DNA of 64,000 nucleotides from Alnus glutinosa. Taxonomy: Eukaryota; Streptophyta; Magnoliopsida; Fagales; Betulaceae. The first letter of the stretch is position 1. Each line of letters opens with the position of its first letter. Location: NCBI RefSeq assembly GCF_958979055.1, contig NC_084898.1, positions 1,870,001 through 1,934,000 of the forward strand, read 5' to 3'. The translations under genes and the position numbers were made by a program. Shown here piece after piece: positions 36,302 to 47,900 of this stretch. The notes under the pieces were generated by a model. It saw only the letters and a list, made by a program, of their open reading frames with translations, ran no database searches and was not told the DNA's origin.

Positions 36302-36986
36302 ATGGCTTCCTTCCAAGTCTTCTTCCCCGCCTTCTTCTTCCTCCTGATCCTCTTCGTCTTCCTTCCTCGCATAGCATCAAACGCCATAATCTGTGAACCT
36401 TCATCTTGTGATGGCAACCAAAACGTGCCTGTTCAATTCCCTTTCCGACTCAAAGGCTCTCTATCAGCCCGAGAGTGCGGCTATGATCCGGGATTCGATC
36501 TCTCATGCGACAACAAAAGCCAGGCAATCCTCCGTTTGCCGAATTCTGGGGACTTCGTTGTCGAACACATCGACTACTTGGACCAATTAATATATATCGC
36601 CGACCCAGACAACTGCTTTCCCAGACGGCTCATTCAAAACTTCACCGCTTCGGGCTCTCCTTTCCAGATCGACTCCCTTTACAGTCTTACCTTCTTCAAC
36701 TGCTCTTCTTCCAACGCAACGATTATGCTTGGGTATATACGGGTAGATTGCCTTAGCGGCGATGACAATATAGTCTGGGTCATACCGACCGATCTCCTTG
36801 ATCAGGCTTCGCCACCGCCGGTGACATGTCGAAAAATGGCGTTTTTGTTTCCCTTGCTATGGCATGGGATGGTTCGGTTGAGTTGGGGAAGGCCCCGTTG
36901 CGGAGGATGTGTAGTGCGCGGCGGCGACTGTGCCCGTGAGAATGCTACGAGCACGGATGTTGAATGCTTTAATGTTCCAAGCAATG
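36302..36986 (+). CDS. First exon E1b of unit 3: secreted GUB_WAK-type ectodomain exon
   Basis: This 685-bp exon is fully open, with a signal peptide (MASFQVFFPAFFFLLILFVF), the ectodomain signature (CEPSSCDG, VQFPFRLKG, CGYDPGFDLSC, LTFFNCSS) and a cysteine-rich end (CGGCVVRGGDCA, TDVECF). It ends in phase 1 before G|GTACGTTT. It is clearly related to E1a and E1c but diverged throughout. Spliced to E2 (41,525) it would give a full receptor-like RING ligase; unspliced, it stops shortly after the donor and would be secreted. Its relative in unit 2 is the 5' half of the chimeric exon at 20,608. It may be an alternative first exon or an orphan. Confidence 0.75.
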
Positions 36987-38280
36987 GTACGTTTAATGGT
37001 CTTTTCATTTCTTTTTCTTTTTCCTGATTTTAGATGAAACCACACCCACTTTGTATGGTTTAATATTATGGGATACAATTAATTAGTAGGGCCACCAGGA
37101 TGTGGAGTACTATTTTGTCCATTTTAAAAAAATAAGTTTATGTTTGGTAACCATATCTTTTCATTTTTCTTAAAAAGTTCGAACTCCTTTCTCCAAATTA
37201 CTAATAACTTTTCTCCTCCTCCTCTTTTTCTTCTTCTTCTTCTTCTTTTTTTTTTTTTTTTTTTTAAAAATAGATTAAAACTTATTTTAATTAACTTTAT
37301 ATCACCTCAATCATTTTTATTCACATTTTTCGTCCCAGGACCCTTTGCCAAACCCACCCGGCCTGGAGTTGTCTTTTTCCTTTGCTTTTTTGTTTCTTTT
37401 TCGTGCACTACATCGAGTTAAAACGTGTTGAAACTGCAAAAGTACCAAATGAAATTTGAATGCTATTCCAATATTGGACTTTCAAGTAGTTGGTGTGAAT
37501 GCAAGAGCCAAAAAAAAAAAAAAAACAAAAAACAAAAAACAAAACTTGATAAAATATCTAGGAATTCGGGCGTCTTTATTGATTGATTAAATATCTATTT
37601 TGGGTCTTCTAACGTTGTTAGTTCGTTAGCACAATAACTTTCGCTCTAGCCCATTCAACCATATTTATTACTTGTCATTTATGATATTTTTGTTACAACT
37701 TAAGTACAATTTAAAATTTTATTTATTTTTATATATATATGTGAGTTTTTGTGTATCCATTTCTTGCATGTGTGAGTTTTATATAAAATTTGCATCATTT
37801 AATACTAAATTAAGCATCACGTCACGTATTTAAATCACGAAGAAGATGACTAATTAGATAGAGTAAATTGGAGTATATTTTAAGAACTGAATAGCTTAAA
37901 TTAATATAAAAATTACAAAATTTTTGAAATGGAGAAGGTTCTTGTCCACTCAACGCCGACCTGCCTATCACTGTCCGATGATGCTGGTCAAGCTGTCTTC
38001 TTTTTTTTTGCCAGTATTTTAATTAATTATCAACCTCTACTTTGGACACTTTATGAGCGTTGGCGTGTCTACGGGTGCCACTCATAGACAACCAGTATTC
38101 TGCCATTACTCGTGTGCCACGAGGCTGGACCATAAAAATATAGAGAGCGTTGTTCCTATTATACCCTCCAGGTCACGTGGCTGTCACCATTTCATTGGAG
38201 GATTTATCTTATAGAGATATTAAAAGCATCCCCACACGCTAACATGCAGAATATTTTGGTGCTTCCGGCCACCTCCTCAA
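36987..38280. other. Spacer between E1b and E1c of unit 3
   Basis: This spacer is T-rich (including a pyrimidine run near 37,200-37,265) and must contain any promoter of E1c. Most of it was lost in unit 2 through the E1b/E1c fusion deletion. I see no gene. Confidence 0.45.
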
Positions 38281-40520
38281 ATGGCTTCCTTACAGTATTT
38301 CTTCTTCTTCTTCTCCTCCTCCTTCTTCTTCTCCTTTCCGCCCATAGCATCAAGGATCATACTCTGTGAAACTTCATATTGCGGTGGAATTGGCCCTCCC
38401 GTTCAGTTCCCTTTCAGATTCAAAGACCAACCGAAAGCTTGCGGCTATGCCGGATTCGATCTCTCATGCACCAACCAGAGCCAAACAATCCTCACCCTCC
38501 CTCACTCCGGCGACTTTGTCGTCCAAAACATCGATTACATGGACCAAACAATAGATATCACCGACCCAGACAACTGCTTTTTCCGACGGACCCTGCAAAA
38601 CTTCACTCTCTCGAGTCTCTCCGGCTCCCCTTTCCGGACCGACTTTTTTAGCTGGAACTTCACCTTCTTAAACTGCTCCTCCGACGTGACAAACATGTCT
38701 AGGTCTTGGCCGATTCCTTGCCTTAGCGGCAATGGCTTTAACGTCTCGATGACACCGACCGCTTACGATGGTACTTTGCTGCCACCGGCGTCGTGTAAAG
38801 CAATATTTACTGCTTTGCTTCCGGAAATGTCGCCGTCACAGTCGGTCCAGTTGGCTTGGAGTGAGCCCAGTTGCGCTGAATGCGTAGCGCGTGGTGGAGA
38901 CTGTGTGCGCAGTGATACGAGCCTCGATGTTGAATGCTTTGTCAACGGTCCAAGCAGCAACATTGGTACGTTTTAATTGTTTCACTAAAAATTGTTTTTT
39001 AAGGTATTAATTAGACCGTTAATTAAATTATAAAATTCATAGTTTTCAGTCATCTATTTTTTATTTTTAGATAAATAATAATTTAATATAGATTATATTA
39101 AAGCGTCTCACATCACTAAAATTTCTTTTACCCAGACACTTTATAAATCATAGTATCCCTTTCTCTCTCAATGTGTATTTTGAGAATGTCAATGAAATAT
39201 CAGAGTCACATATTTCTTGCGATGATGGGTTTTTCTTTCATGTTGTTGTCTACGTGTTTGGCTATTAGTTAACACAAGTGAGAGGCATGTTAAAGTGTTC
39301 CACATCGTTAAGATTTTTTTTTTTTTTTTCATCTGGGCACTTTATAAACCAGTATCCCATTCTCTTTCAATACGTCTTTCGAAAGTATTAATGGGTCCAT
39401 GAACTTTTCACATATTATAATATGATTAATATTTAGGACTTCAAATCCTTGCGGGCCTTGTATTCTTCTCCACTCCTCGTTGGTTAATTCTTCATTTCTT
39501 CTTACAATTATTTCACAGAAGAATATAATAGAGAAAAAGAGGAGGAGGTTTGATTGTAGTCAAACTGACTAGGTCCCACATTGCTAGTTGTTTTGGGTGG
39601 AAGATCGCTTTCTTCAATAATCATGAACAACTTGAACACTTCCACAACATGAAAACACACACACATCTATACAGTTCGAGATCTCCAGCAATTAATAATC
39701 TTCAGCAATGCAATTGTTTATTTTCTATATATAAGTGGACAAACAATTATGAAAGTTTCTGTTAAGTAAGCGGACTCATGAAACCCAAAGTTTCGAGCAG
39801 CTCGCTGACATGTTTAGACAAATGGATTAATTTTATAGGGTTTTTTCATATTTACTTTCTGTATTACTAGCAATTCAGGCAATAAATTGTTGAAAATTCA
39901 AACCTGAAGTTATAGAACTTCTCACAATCCTCTGTAATCCTGACAAAATAATTGTAGAGAGATCCGATCCCATACACACATGACACATCCCATGGTTGTA
40001 CTTGGTTGGGTGGTATATATATATACATCACTTTCGTCTAGAAGCAAGACCAAGTCTAACATTCCGCAGCACTAATTAACACCATTCACACACAGGACGG
40101 TTTCATTTGTTGAATTTGGTGGGAGATTGCTTTCTTCAAGAACCGTGAACAAGTCTAACACTTCCCAACCTAACCACAGAAAGAGACACAGTCCACATAT
40201 CAATTCTGTCAAAACAATTGGTAGGCGAAGATCAAATTAGTCCACATATGATCAATTCTGTCAAAACAAAAACCACCGACGGAGTGGTCTATTGGCATTC
40301 AAGTTTAATAATGGAGTTAGGTCTTGAGGTCGAGTTCTGAAATAGAAGTGCTTAGTTTACCATCATATTGGCTTGAGTAACGCTAGTATTCTTGGTAGGA
40401 CTAACGCCTGCGGTTTTTTATTGTCTATGTCTCTCCTGTGCAAATGGCTAGCTAGCAGGACCTACTATGGTTACGTTCAGGTAGAGTAGCTACTCTGGTC
40501 GCCTCTTCTGTCTTCTTTGA

Positions 40521-40560
<40 letters not shown>

Positions 40561-41994
40561 TGAAAATCGCAGAAGGGAGGGTTCTAATGCTCTCACAGCT
40601 CTAATTCTTTGGGTGGGAGTTGCTTTTCAACCTTGAAAGCATGCCGTAGTCAAAGCAATGGTGTCGGTATTTTCTCTGTTTCAATCTGGAGGGCACTGTG
40701 GAAAGAGAGATTCAACAAACTCGGAGGTTGACCACAAAACCACCATCTTGCATCTTTCAAACGTTAACCTCAAAAAGTCCTCCATTCAGTCATTCAATTT
40801 CCAAACTTTGAACTTGCCTTTCAAGATCATTGACATAAATCCAAGCATTAGATTTATACAAATCAACTTTGCCATTGGCATGTGGAGAATGTCATGACCC
40901 AACACTAGAGAAAGCCTTGGGAAAAAGACAAAGTGTAGAACTAATCTTAAAATGCTCTAAAATTTTCTATAAAAAAACATGATCCCATCTCTAATTTTCA
41001 TTATGGGGTCATGGGGTGTGTGCAATTTTATTAAATTTAGTTCTTACTTGATTTAGTATGTAGGGACTTATATATGATAATGAGGAGATTATTGCTTATA
41101 CTAATAATTTTTTTTTAAAAAAAATTTAATTACAAAATTCGGTTTGAATTGTCAAATTTTAACAAAATAAACAAGTAATTGTTTAAAGTTAAAGGCTTAA
41201 TGAATGAATCTTTGAACTTGGTGTTGCCCCAAGTAAAACATTAATTTTGGCTCCACCACTGCTATATAGGTCACTATTAAAAAAAAAAAAACACACAGCT
41301 ATTATTAGCTGTTAAATGAACGCTAATAAACCGATGATAATTTTCAGCATGTATTTATATAGTCAAGAATGATAAAACCATTGGCGACAATTATTTATAA
41401 AGCACCTGTGCTTATGCTATAGCTTGTATTGGATTCATATCTCACTTTTTAACAAATTGATTAACTGTTTGTTGATTTTTTTATCTATGATCACTAAGTT
41501 TATTGTAATTGTTTCCTCTTTTAGGTGGTCTTCCTAGGAGTGCCAAGTACGGCATAATCATAGGCGTGGGAATACCCGGACTGTTGTGCATCATTGGGCT
41601 CTCATGTTACCTTTGTGGAAGAATCAGGGTTTATAGACGTAGACACGATGTCAACACAGAACTCACCAGCATAATCTCGCCGCAACAACGGAGTGTCCTT
41701 GCGGTGGGTCTCGACGGGCCGACAATAGAATCGTACCCAAAGACACTGCTCGGTGAGAGTCGGCGATTACCCAAACCTAGTGACAACACTTGCCCCATAT
41801 GCTTGTCTGAATATCAGCCTAAGGAAGAATTGAGGACTATACCGGAGTGCAATCACTATTTCCATGCTAATTGCATAGACGAGTGGCTAAAATTGAACGG
41901 GACGTGCCCCCTTTGCCGGAATTCTCCTGATGGGTCGGCCTTGGTTACGCCTTCATCGACGTCGTCATCGTCTTTGTCGTTGGCATCTTTATGA
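38281..41994 (+). CDS. RING-H2 E3 ubiquitin ligase, ATL20/21/22-like, unit 3 (complete)
   Basis: Exons are 38281..38965 (E1c) and 41525..41994 (E2). Splicing ATTG|GTACG to TTTTAG|GTGGT gives an uninterrupted reading frame of about 384 residues. E1c codes a signal peptide with a phenylalanine/serine-rich core, then the GUB_WAK-type domain ([35 protein letters not shown]) and a WAK-associated cysteine cluster ([11 protein letters not shown]). E2 codes one membrane helix, the [12 protein letters not shown] motif and a complete RING-H2 domain ([21 protein letters not shown]). This fits the ATL20/21/22 group of membrane ubiquitin ligases, expected to act from the plasma membrane or secretory membranes. 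It is the best candidate for a working member of the array. E1a and E1b upstream could also feed E2. Confidence 0.88.
39107..39412 (+). mobile_element. TRIM-like element, unit 3 copy
   Basis: This is the same element as at 228-555, more diverged, with a deletion around the primer site (reads AAATATCAGAGTCAC). Its presence in all three units shows it is older than the array. Confidence 0.55.
39413..41524 (+). other. Remaining intron of unit 3
   Basis: This is homologous to the introns of units 1 and 2 but lacks their 0.86-kb Harbinger-like element (unoccupied site near 40,070). It has a long poly-A run near 40,525-40,557 and a 79-codon open frame (40658-40897) matching those of the other units. 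Confidence 0.6.
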
Positions 41995-43486
41995 GCATCA
42001 TAAACTATTGTGAGCTAGATCATTGTATATATATATACATGTGAACATTTGTTCAAGTTAAATTGAGAGCACTGTCTTGCTTGCCATACTGTATTATAAA
42101 TATGTCAACTTTACTAAAAATGAATAAATTTGTCTCTTATTTATAGAACATGTAAATTAGGAGATTCAAAGTACAATTGAAGAAATAGAATCATGTAGAG
42201 CGTATAGGCTTGTTTCATTTATACACAAGTCTCAACATTCATTGCAATATAAGATTTCCATCCAATTCTATTGTACAAATTGACTTCATTTTCTAATATT
42301 CACTGCAAAATAATATTCAATCAGATCCTATTCTACAATAAGTTATTTTTGAAATTTCAGAAAATAAATAGCGACTCACTTTTCTTCCTTAATAGAGAGA
42401 AGCCTTAAACTTCAAAGTAGGGTTGGTAACTATTGACACGACTCGAACTAAACACGCAAACACAAATTCTCATCCTTAATTACTTCAAAGTAACAAGAAA
42501 TTAGAGACAAAAGAAAAAGGCCCGGCCTTCATTAAGCATCAAAGATCTCTTTTTGGGAAATATATCATGGTGATTTAATTTCCTTATTCAAAGAACTTAA
42601 GAGAAATAAGAGGAGGGGGCCGGAAGCCCTAGTACTCCAAAACCCCAAGTGTTAACTTTCATCGTCAATGGGACAACACAAATTCTGATCACTCTCTCAG
42701 CTCAAGCAAGCATATATATGCTCATGACAGATCGATCTAGACCGTAAGCTTTCTCTACGTACCCTCTCTCTTTCTTTCTTTTCTTCTAGTTTTTGTAAAA
42801 TTATTTCAATGTTATCGTGGTACGTACCTTACTACCTTACATATAAGAAAACAACACATTCATGTTAACAAGAATTTGAATTAATTAGAATTATAATCCC
42901 ATGGTTTTTCAGATGACAAGAAATTAAAATATTATATTAATGTTATAATATATATATAGTAATTAATAATGACAATCATGACTTAGTGAAGATGGTGTTT
43001 GTAGTGTGGTTGTAAAGGCAGTAAGTGCTAATGAAGGCGGAAACGTTAACGTTAATGATGTCGAATTGGCAATAACTTTAGAGGCAAATAGCATAGTGAT
43101 GATCAGGGGTTGAACATTATAATATTTTAATAGGGGTTTTCGGCATCTTCAGCAATAATAGCCGAGTACAACTCTCTACTTTAATTAGCTACTGTTTATT
43201 CTATATACTAGTCTCTTTAACAAATTATCTATTCTACTCTTTATTTTATTTAAATATTATTTTGTATATAAGAGAGCGTGAAAGAAAGAGTGAGAGAGAG
43301 TGTGTGAAAGAAGAAAATGGTTGAAGAGAGATAAAATAATAAAAAAAACTGTTTGTCGTGTGAATAGTGAATAACCTCTTCTACCTATTTACTATTCACA
43401 CTAGAAGAAAAAACTCTATTCTACCTATTATGTTGGAGACGAAAAATGACTCATAATAATGAAATTTAACTATTATGAGTCAATTA
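41995..43486. other. 3' flank of unit 3 and unique spacer
   Basis: Homology to the flanks of units 1 and 2 continues to about 42,495 and then stops, so unit 3 is the last full unit. The following sequence includes a possible MITE at about 43,141-43,443, whose ends (GGCATCTTCAGCA; GTCTCCAACATAATAG on the complement) are weakly inverted. No gene is recognised. Confidence 0.45.
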
Positions 43487-44787
43487 GAACTAATCTTAAA
43501 ATGCTCTAAAATTTTCTATACAAAACATGATCTCTTCAATTTTCAATATGGGGTCACGGGGTGTGTGCAATTTTATTATGTGGTATCAACTTAGTTCTTA
43601 CTTGATTTAGTATGCAGGGATTTATATATGATAATGAGGAGATTATTGCTTATACTAATAGATTTTTTTTTTTTTAAACAAAAAAAATTAATTACAAAAT
43701 TTGGGTTGTATTGTCAAATTTTAACAAAAAAATAAACAAGCTAGTAATTGTTTAAAGTTAAAGGCTTAATGAATTAATCTTTGAACTTGGTATTGCCCCA
43801 AGTAAAACATTAATTCTGGCTCCGCCAGTGCTATATGGGTCACTATTAAAGAAAAACACAGCTATTATTGGCTGTTAAATAAACGCTAATACACCGATAA
43901 TAATTTTCAGCATGTATTTATATAGTCGAGAATGGTAAAACCATTGGCAACAATCATTTATAAAGCACCTGTGCTTATGCTATAGCTTGTATTGGATTCA
44001 TATATATCTCACTTTTTAACAAATTGGTTAACTGTTTGTTGATATTTTATCCATGATCAATTAGTTTATTGTAATTGTTTCCTCTTTTAGGCGGTCTTCC
44101 AAGGAGTGCCAAGTACGGCATAATATAATCATAAGCGTCGGAATACCCGGACTGTTGTGCATCATTGGGCTCTCATGTTACCTTTGAGGCAGAATCAGGG
44201 TTTATAGACATAGACACCACGCCAACACATAACTCGATCACCAGCATAATCTCGCAGCAACAACGGAGCGTCCTTGCGGTGGGTCTCGACGGGCCGACAA
44301 TAGAATCGTACCAAAAGACACTGCTCGGTGAGAGCCGGCGATTAGTGACAACACTTGCCCCATATGCTTGTTTGAATATTAGCCTAAGGAAGAATTGAGG
44401 AGTACTATACCGGAGTGCAATCACTATTTCCATGCTAATTGCATAGACGAGTGGCTAAAATTGAACTGGACGTGCCCTCTTTGCAGGAATTCGCCTGATG
44501 GGTCAGATTTGGTTACGCCTTCATCAACGTCGTCATCGTCTTTGTCGTTGGCATCTTTATGATCATCATAAACTATTGTGAGAGCATTGTATATAAATTA
44601 TTTGTTCAAGTTAAATTGAGAGAGATTGATTGTTCTATGTTACAAAGGATTTGGGTTGTGTTTTGTGCTTGTAAGCAGGACACGAGCGGTGAGTGTCACG
44701 CATTTTCAATTACTGATGTGACACTCTTGCTTGCCATACTGTATTATAAATGTGTCAACTTTACTAAAAATGAATAAATTTGTCTCT
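43487..44787. repeat. Local duplication of the E2 region
   Basis: This segment matches about 40,937-42,140: the end of the intron, E2 and the start of the 3' flank. It has no first exon of its own. Confidence 0.75.
44091..44562 (+). pseudogene. Decayed fourth copy of E2 (RING-H2 exon)
   Basis: It aligns end to end with E2. Compared with the intact exons it has a 5-bp insertion after GGCATAAT, a TGT-to-TGA change in the membrane segment, a stop near the ACATAACTC stretch, a 10-bp deletion before the RING domain (GATTAGTGACAAC) and a 3-bp insertion (GAGGAGTAC). The TTTTAG acceptor and the CACTATTTCCATGC RING region can still be read. It cannot code a ligase. Confidence 0.85.
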
Positions 44788-45292
44788 TCTTTGCTCGGAT
44801 TCTCTTCCCTAATACTCTCCTTCAAGTTGGAGTGAATATTGATCACGACATCCAACTTGTCAAGCAAGTGATGAAAATGTGTCAAAACTCGGAACCTAGT
44901 GTTTAAGTAAATGGATCGACAGTTTATTGATTGGTAATTAGGTATGTGAAAAGTTTGAATTGTGTCGTTTTGTAGCTTTTCCCAAATGATGTGGCAAAAA
45001 ATTTCGAACTGCTTTGTTCTTTCATAGAAGACGTACGAGATTTGAATCAATGTGAATGGGTTCTTTGTTGCCACAATACAACTTTGCTTAATGTGAATGC
45101 AAGATATGGAGACATACTATTTTCGTGCAGGCTCCCTTCTTGGCTCCTCTGTAGCTTAATTCACTAGTTTGACCTAACAAGTAGAATATTTAATTGAAAT
45201 TGAGATAAACCATATAATCAAGGTTTGAATTTAGGACCTCCGCTCTAATAACGTCTCAAGAGCATCTTAGAGATTACATTGAAAAATAAAAC

Positions 45293-45323
<31 letters not shown>

Positions 45324-46037
45324 TAGCTTTTTAGCAAAAGCTTCATTTTTAAACTTTTATCAAAATGCGTTTTGACCATTTTTAGAATAAAAAAAAATAA
45401 ACAAATATTTTTGAATTTTGTATAAAAAATGTCAGCTTTTTGTTTGTCATAGAATTTTAGGTACTAAAAGTATTTTTTTAAGCTTTCTAACACAATCCCA
45501 AATAGGTCATAAATCACCCGTCATTCTAAAAGGTTAAAACAATAAAAAAACTATGTGTATGAATTTATTTTTTTAATTAATACTATAACAGAAATTTAAC
45601 AAAAGAGCATACATGAATAAGGGAGGTATGATAGTAACAAACCTATTACATGGAATTCATCTTTTGGCATGAAAGCCTCAACAATAATCATTATTCTATT
45701 GAAAACAAAACTTCCATGGATGCAAACAAGAACATGTAAGTACTAAAAGAAATTGGAGAAACTCTGGTGAAAACATGAAAGAGACGTGTTCATAGTACAA
45801 CAAAGAAATTAAAAAGAAAAATCTTGGAAAAGATTTCCAACTATAGCATACTTCTATCTATTGTTGAGACCAGGAAAGTCCGAGACTGGCAAGTCTGGCA
45901 TGGATTATATTAAGCATGAAAATAAGGACATGGGCTGTTCTGCAACTATGCGTGATTAATGCAAAGGAAATCAACGTGAATCTCCATCTTCTGTGATTAT
46001 TGAACGAAGTGAATGACATGCTTTAACAAGTACACCC
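44788..46037. other. Spacer with a possible retrotransposon fragment
   Basis: From about 44,800 to 45,110 the sequence has a copia-like flavour (CTCCTTCAAGTTGGAGTG and a minus-strand frame containing LLDKLDVVINIHSN), but too little remains to classify it. The rest is A+T-rich with poly-A near 45,300. The last 200 bases would be the promoter zone of the lipid transfer protein gene. Confidence 0.35.
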
Positions 46038-46048
46038 CTATATAAACC
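46038..46048 (+). promoter_or_regulatory. Probable TATA box of the lipid transfer protein gene
   Basis: CTATATAAACC lies about 70 bases upstream of the start codon and is followed by a pyrimidine-rich leader (ACTTCTCTCTTCACAACATC), a usual plant core-promoter layout. Confidence 0.6.
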
Positions 46049-46113
46049 ACTTCTCTCTTCACAACATCAAACACATTATCAATCAATCAACTTAGTTTGA
46101 AATTTTTTAGGCC

Positions 46114-46551
46114 ATGCCAACCATGATTCACCTAGCCAGGGTCGTCTTAGTCGCCATTGTGCTCTTACTGGTTTCTGGTTCAGCCATGGCTGCACCCTCA
46201 TGCAAAAACGTAATGAATGAAATGCATCCTTGCGTTCCTTTCCTAACAAAAAGGGAGGACCAGCCATCGAGTTCTTGCTGCAATGGTCTCAAGTACATTG
46301 GCTCGTACTTTCACTCCAAGAGAGATCGGCAGGCGATATGTGTGTGCCTTAAGCAAGGAGCCAAATTTCCTGTTGATAATTCAGTCGTTGCTTCTCTCCC
46401 CAAGAAGTGTCGAGTGTCCATAAAACTGCCACCCTTCTCTCACAGCCAGATTGATTGCTCAACGTAAGTAAAAAAATATTAGCTAGTTTTGTTATTTGAA
46501 AAAACAATAAGTACTTAATATTTTGATTAATTTCTTTTTTGCAGATTCTAA
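46114..46551 (+). CDS. Nonspecific lipid transfer protein, type 1
   Basis: Exons are 46114..46463 and 46545..46551; splicing AAC|GTAAGT to TTGCAG|ATTCTAA gives a protein of 118 residues. It starts with a signal peptide of about 26 residues (hydrophobic core VVLVAIVLLLVSGSAMA), so the product is secreted. The mature part has the eight-cysteine pattern of the family: C, C, CC, CVC, C, C with spacings 9, 14, 19, 1, 20 and 15, forming four disulphides around a lipid-binding cavity. The intron just before the stop is typical of type 1 genes. Without splicing the frame would end at the donor itself, one residue shorter. Such proteins carry fatty acids, phospholipids or cutin monomers in the cell wall. 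Methionine 4 is an alternative start. Confidence 0.9.
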
Positions 46552-47092
46552 TGAGAAGAGAAAGAGTTTGGGCCTTGAATAACTCTGGTTCGTCTCCAGC
46601 AAAATGGCCTTTCTGTTTATGTTCTTATAATAAGATAAGCAATTAAAGATGAAATGTGTTGCATGTGTTTGAATAAAATATTTTAATTAAATAATATTGA
46701 CTAAAACTTCCTGAAGTATTCCACTTTGTGTTTGATTTTACGATTTTTTTTTAAAGGCAAAGAAACGCCAGGCATGCTCTAATCCCTTGCAAACCTTGAG
46801 CGCGCCTTAATGCACTAATGGCTCTGGGCAATGGCATGCTACTATATATCCATATATATATGATTGTTAAATCATCATTATCTTAAGCTGGAAATATATG
46901 AGCACTTCGAAAACAAACTTAATTATATTCCAAGCTTGAACATGGAACTATGCCAATCTCTTCAGCAGCATCAATATCTATGTAATTGCGGTGGTTACCA
47001 CAATTAATTACATAGACAGATATATTATTGAGTCCATAATTTAAGTATAAAAATTATTGACCTTTATTATAATCATTATCTTAAAAGATAGT
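46552..47092. other. 3' flank of the lipid transfer protein gene
   Basis: This has AATAAA-like signals at about 46,670 (GAATAAAATATT), then A+T-rich sequence. I see nothing coding. Confidence 0.4.
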
Positions 47093-47476
47093 TGTTGATA
47101 CAGTTTTCGGTATGGTGTGAATCTGCACGTTCTTCTGGACCCTTCCGGGGATCCCGCTCCGATGCCTAAATTAGCTTCTGTAAGAAAATAATGCTTTGTA
47201 CATAAAAATTGAGTCTTAATTTATACCTGGGGTATGGGCCTAAATCTAGAATTGGATTAGAATTCATGCTCCTTGTCGATCTAGAACTGCTGTTAGAGTT
47301 CTCATTAGACTCTGATCCTTTATTAGACTTCTAATCTGATATCTTCTTAGACTTTTGATCTGATCATTCTTTTTATCTGATTGGACCATAAGTTCTATCT
47401 CAATTTACTGAGATAACTGATACTTGATTTCTCTGAAGTAGTTGCTAAATGTCTATCTCCTCCTTGGATCTGGTTG
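47093..47476 (-). mobile_element. Internally deleted relic of the 7-kb LTR element family
   Basis: The left part (TGTTGATACAGTTTTCGGTA onward) resembles the start of the LTR at 5,437. From about 47,250 it matches the interior at about 6,210-6,440 (CTCCTTGTCGATCTAGAACT and following). The intervening LTR sequence is missing. It is more diverged than the intact element. Confidence 0.65.
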
Positions 47477-47709
47477 AGTGGAATTTATCCTCGACAATAG
47501 TTTTGCATGCTATTACAATAACAGTTATATACATTTTTATAAAGATGTTTTTCATGTAAAACATAGCCGATAAAATAAGCATCATAGACTTACTTAATAA
47601 TACATAATAAAAATCCAATTATATTTTCTTTATCATTTTCTTTTGCTATACGTATAATCTTAACTATACACACACGCGCGTGTGTTCCACATTGCACGAC
47701 CGCGCGCTA

Positions 47710-47711
<2 letters not shown>

Positions 47712-47751
<40 letters not shown>
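47712..47751. repeat. AT microsatellite
   Basis: About 20 uninterrupted AT dinucleotides, preceded by CACACGCGCGTGTG. Confidence 0.9.
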
Positions 47752-47755
<4 letters not shown>

Positions 47756-47900
47756 TACATCTAAAGCAAGAAAGCAATCACAAGCTTATTTTACTATCTT
47801 ACTTGTTGGGGCCTTACTCCTCGACGGCTTGTCAATGGGACCTTATTCCGCCCCGTGGCTTATAGGGACTTTTCTCCTTACCATTTAAATTCATTATTTA

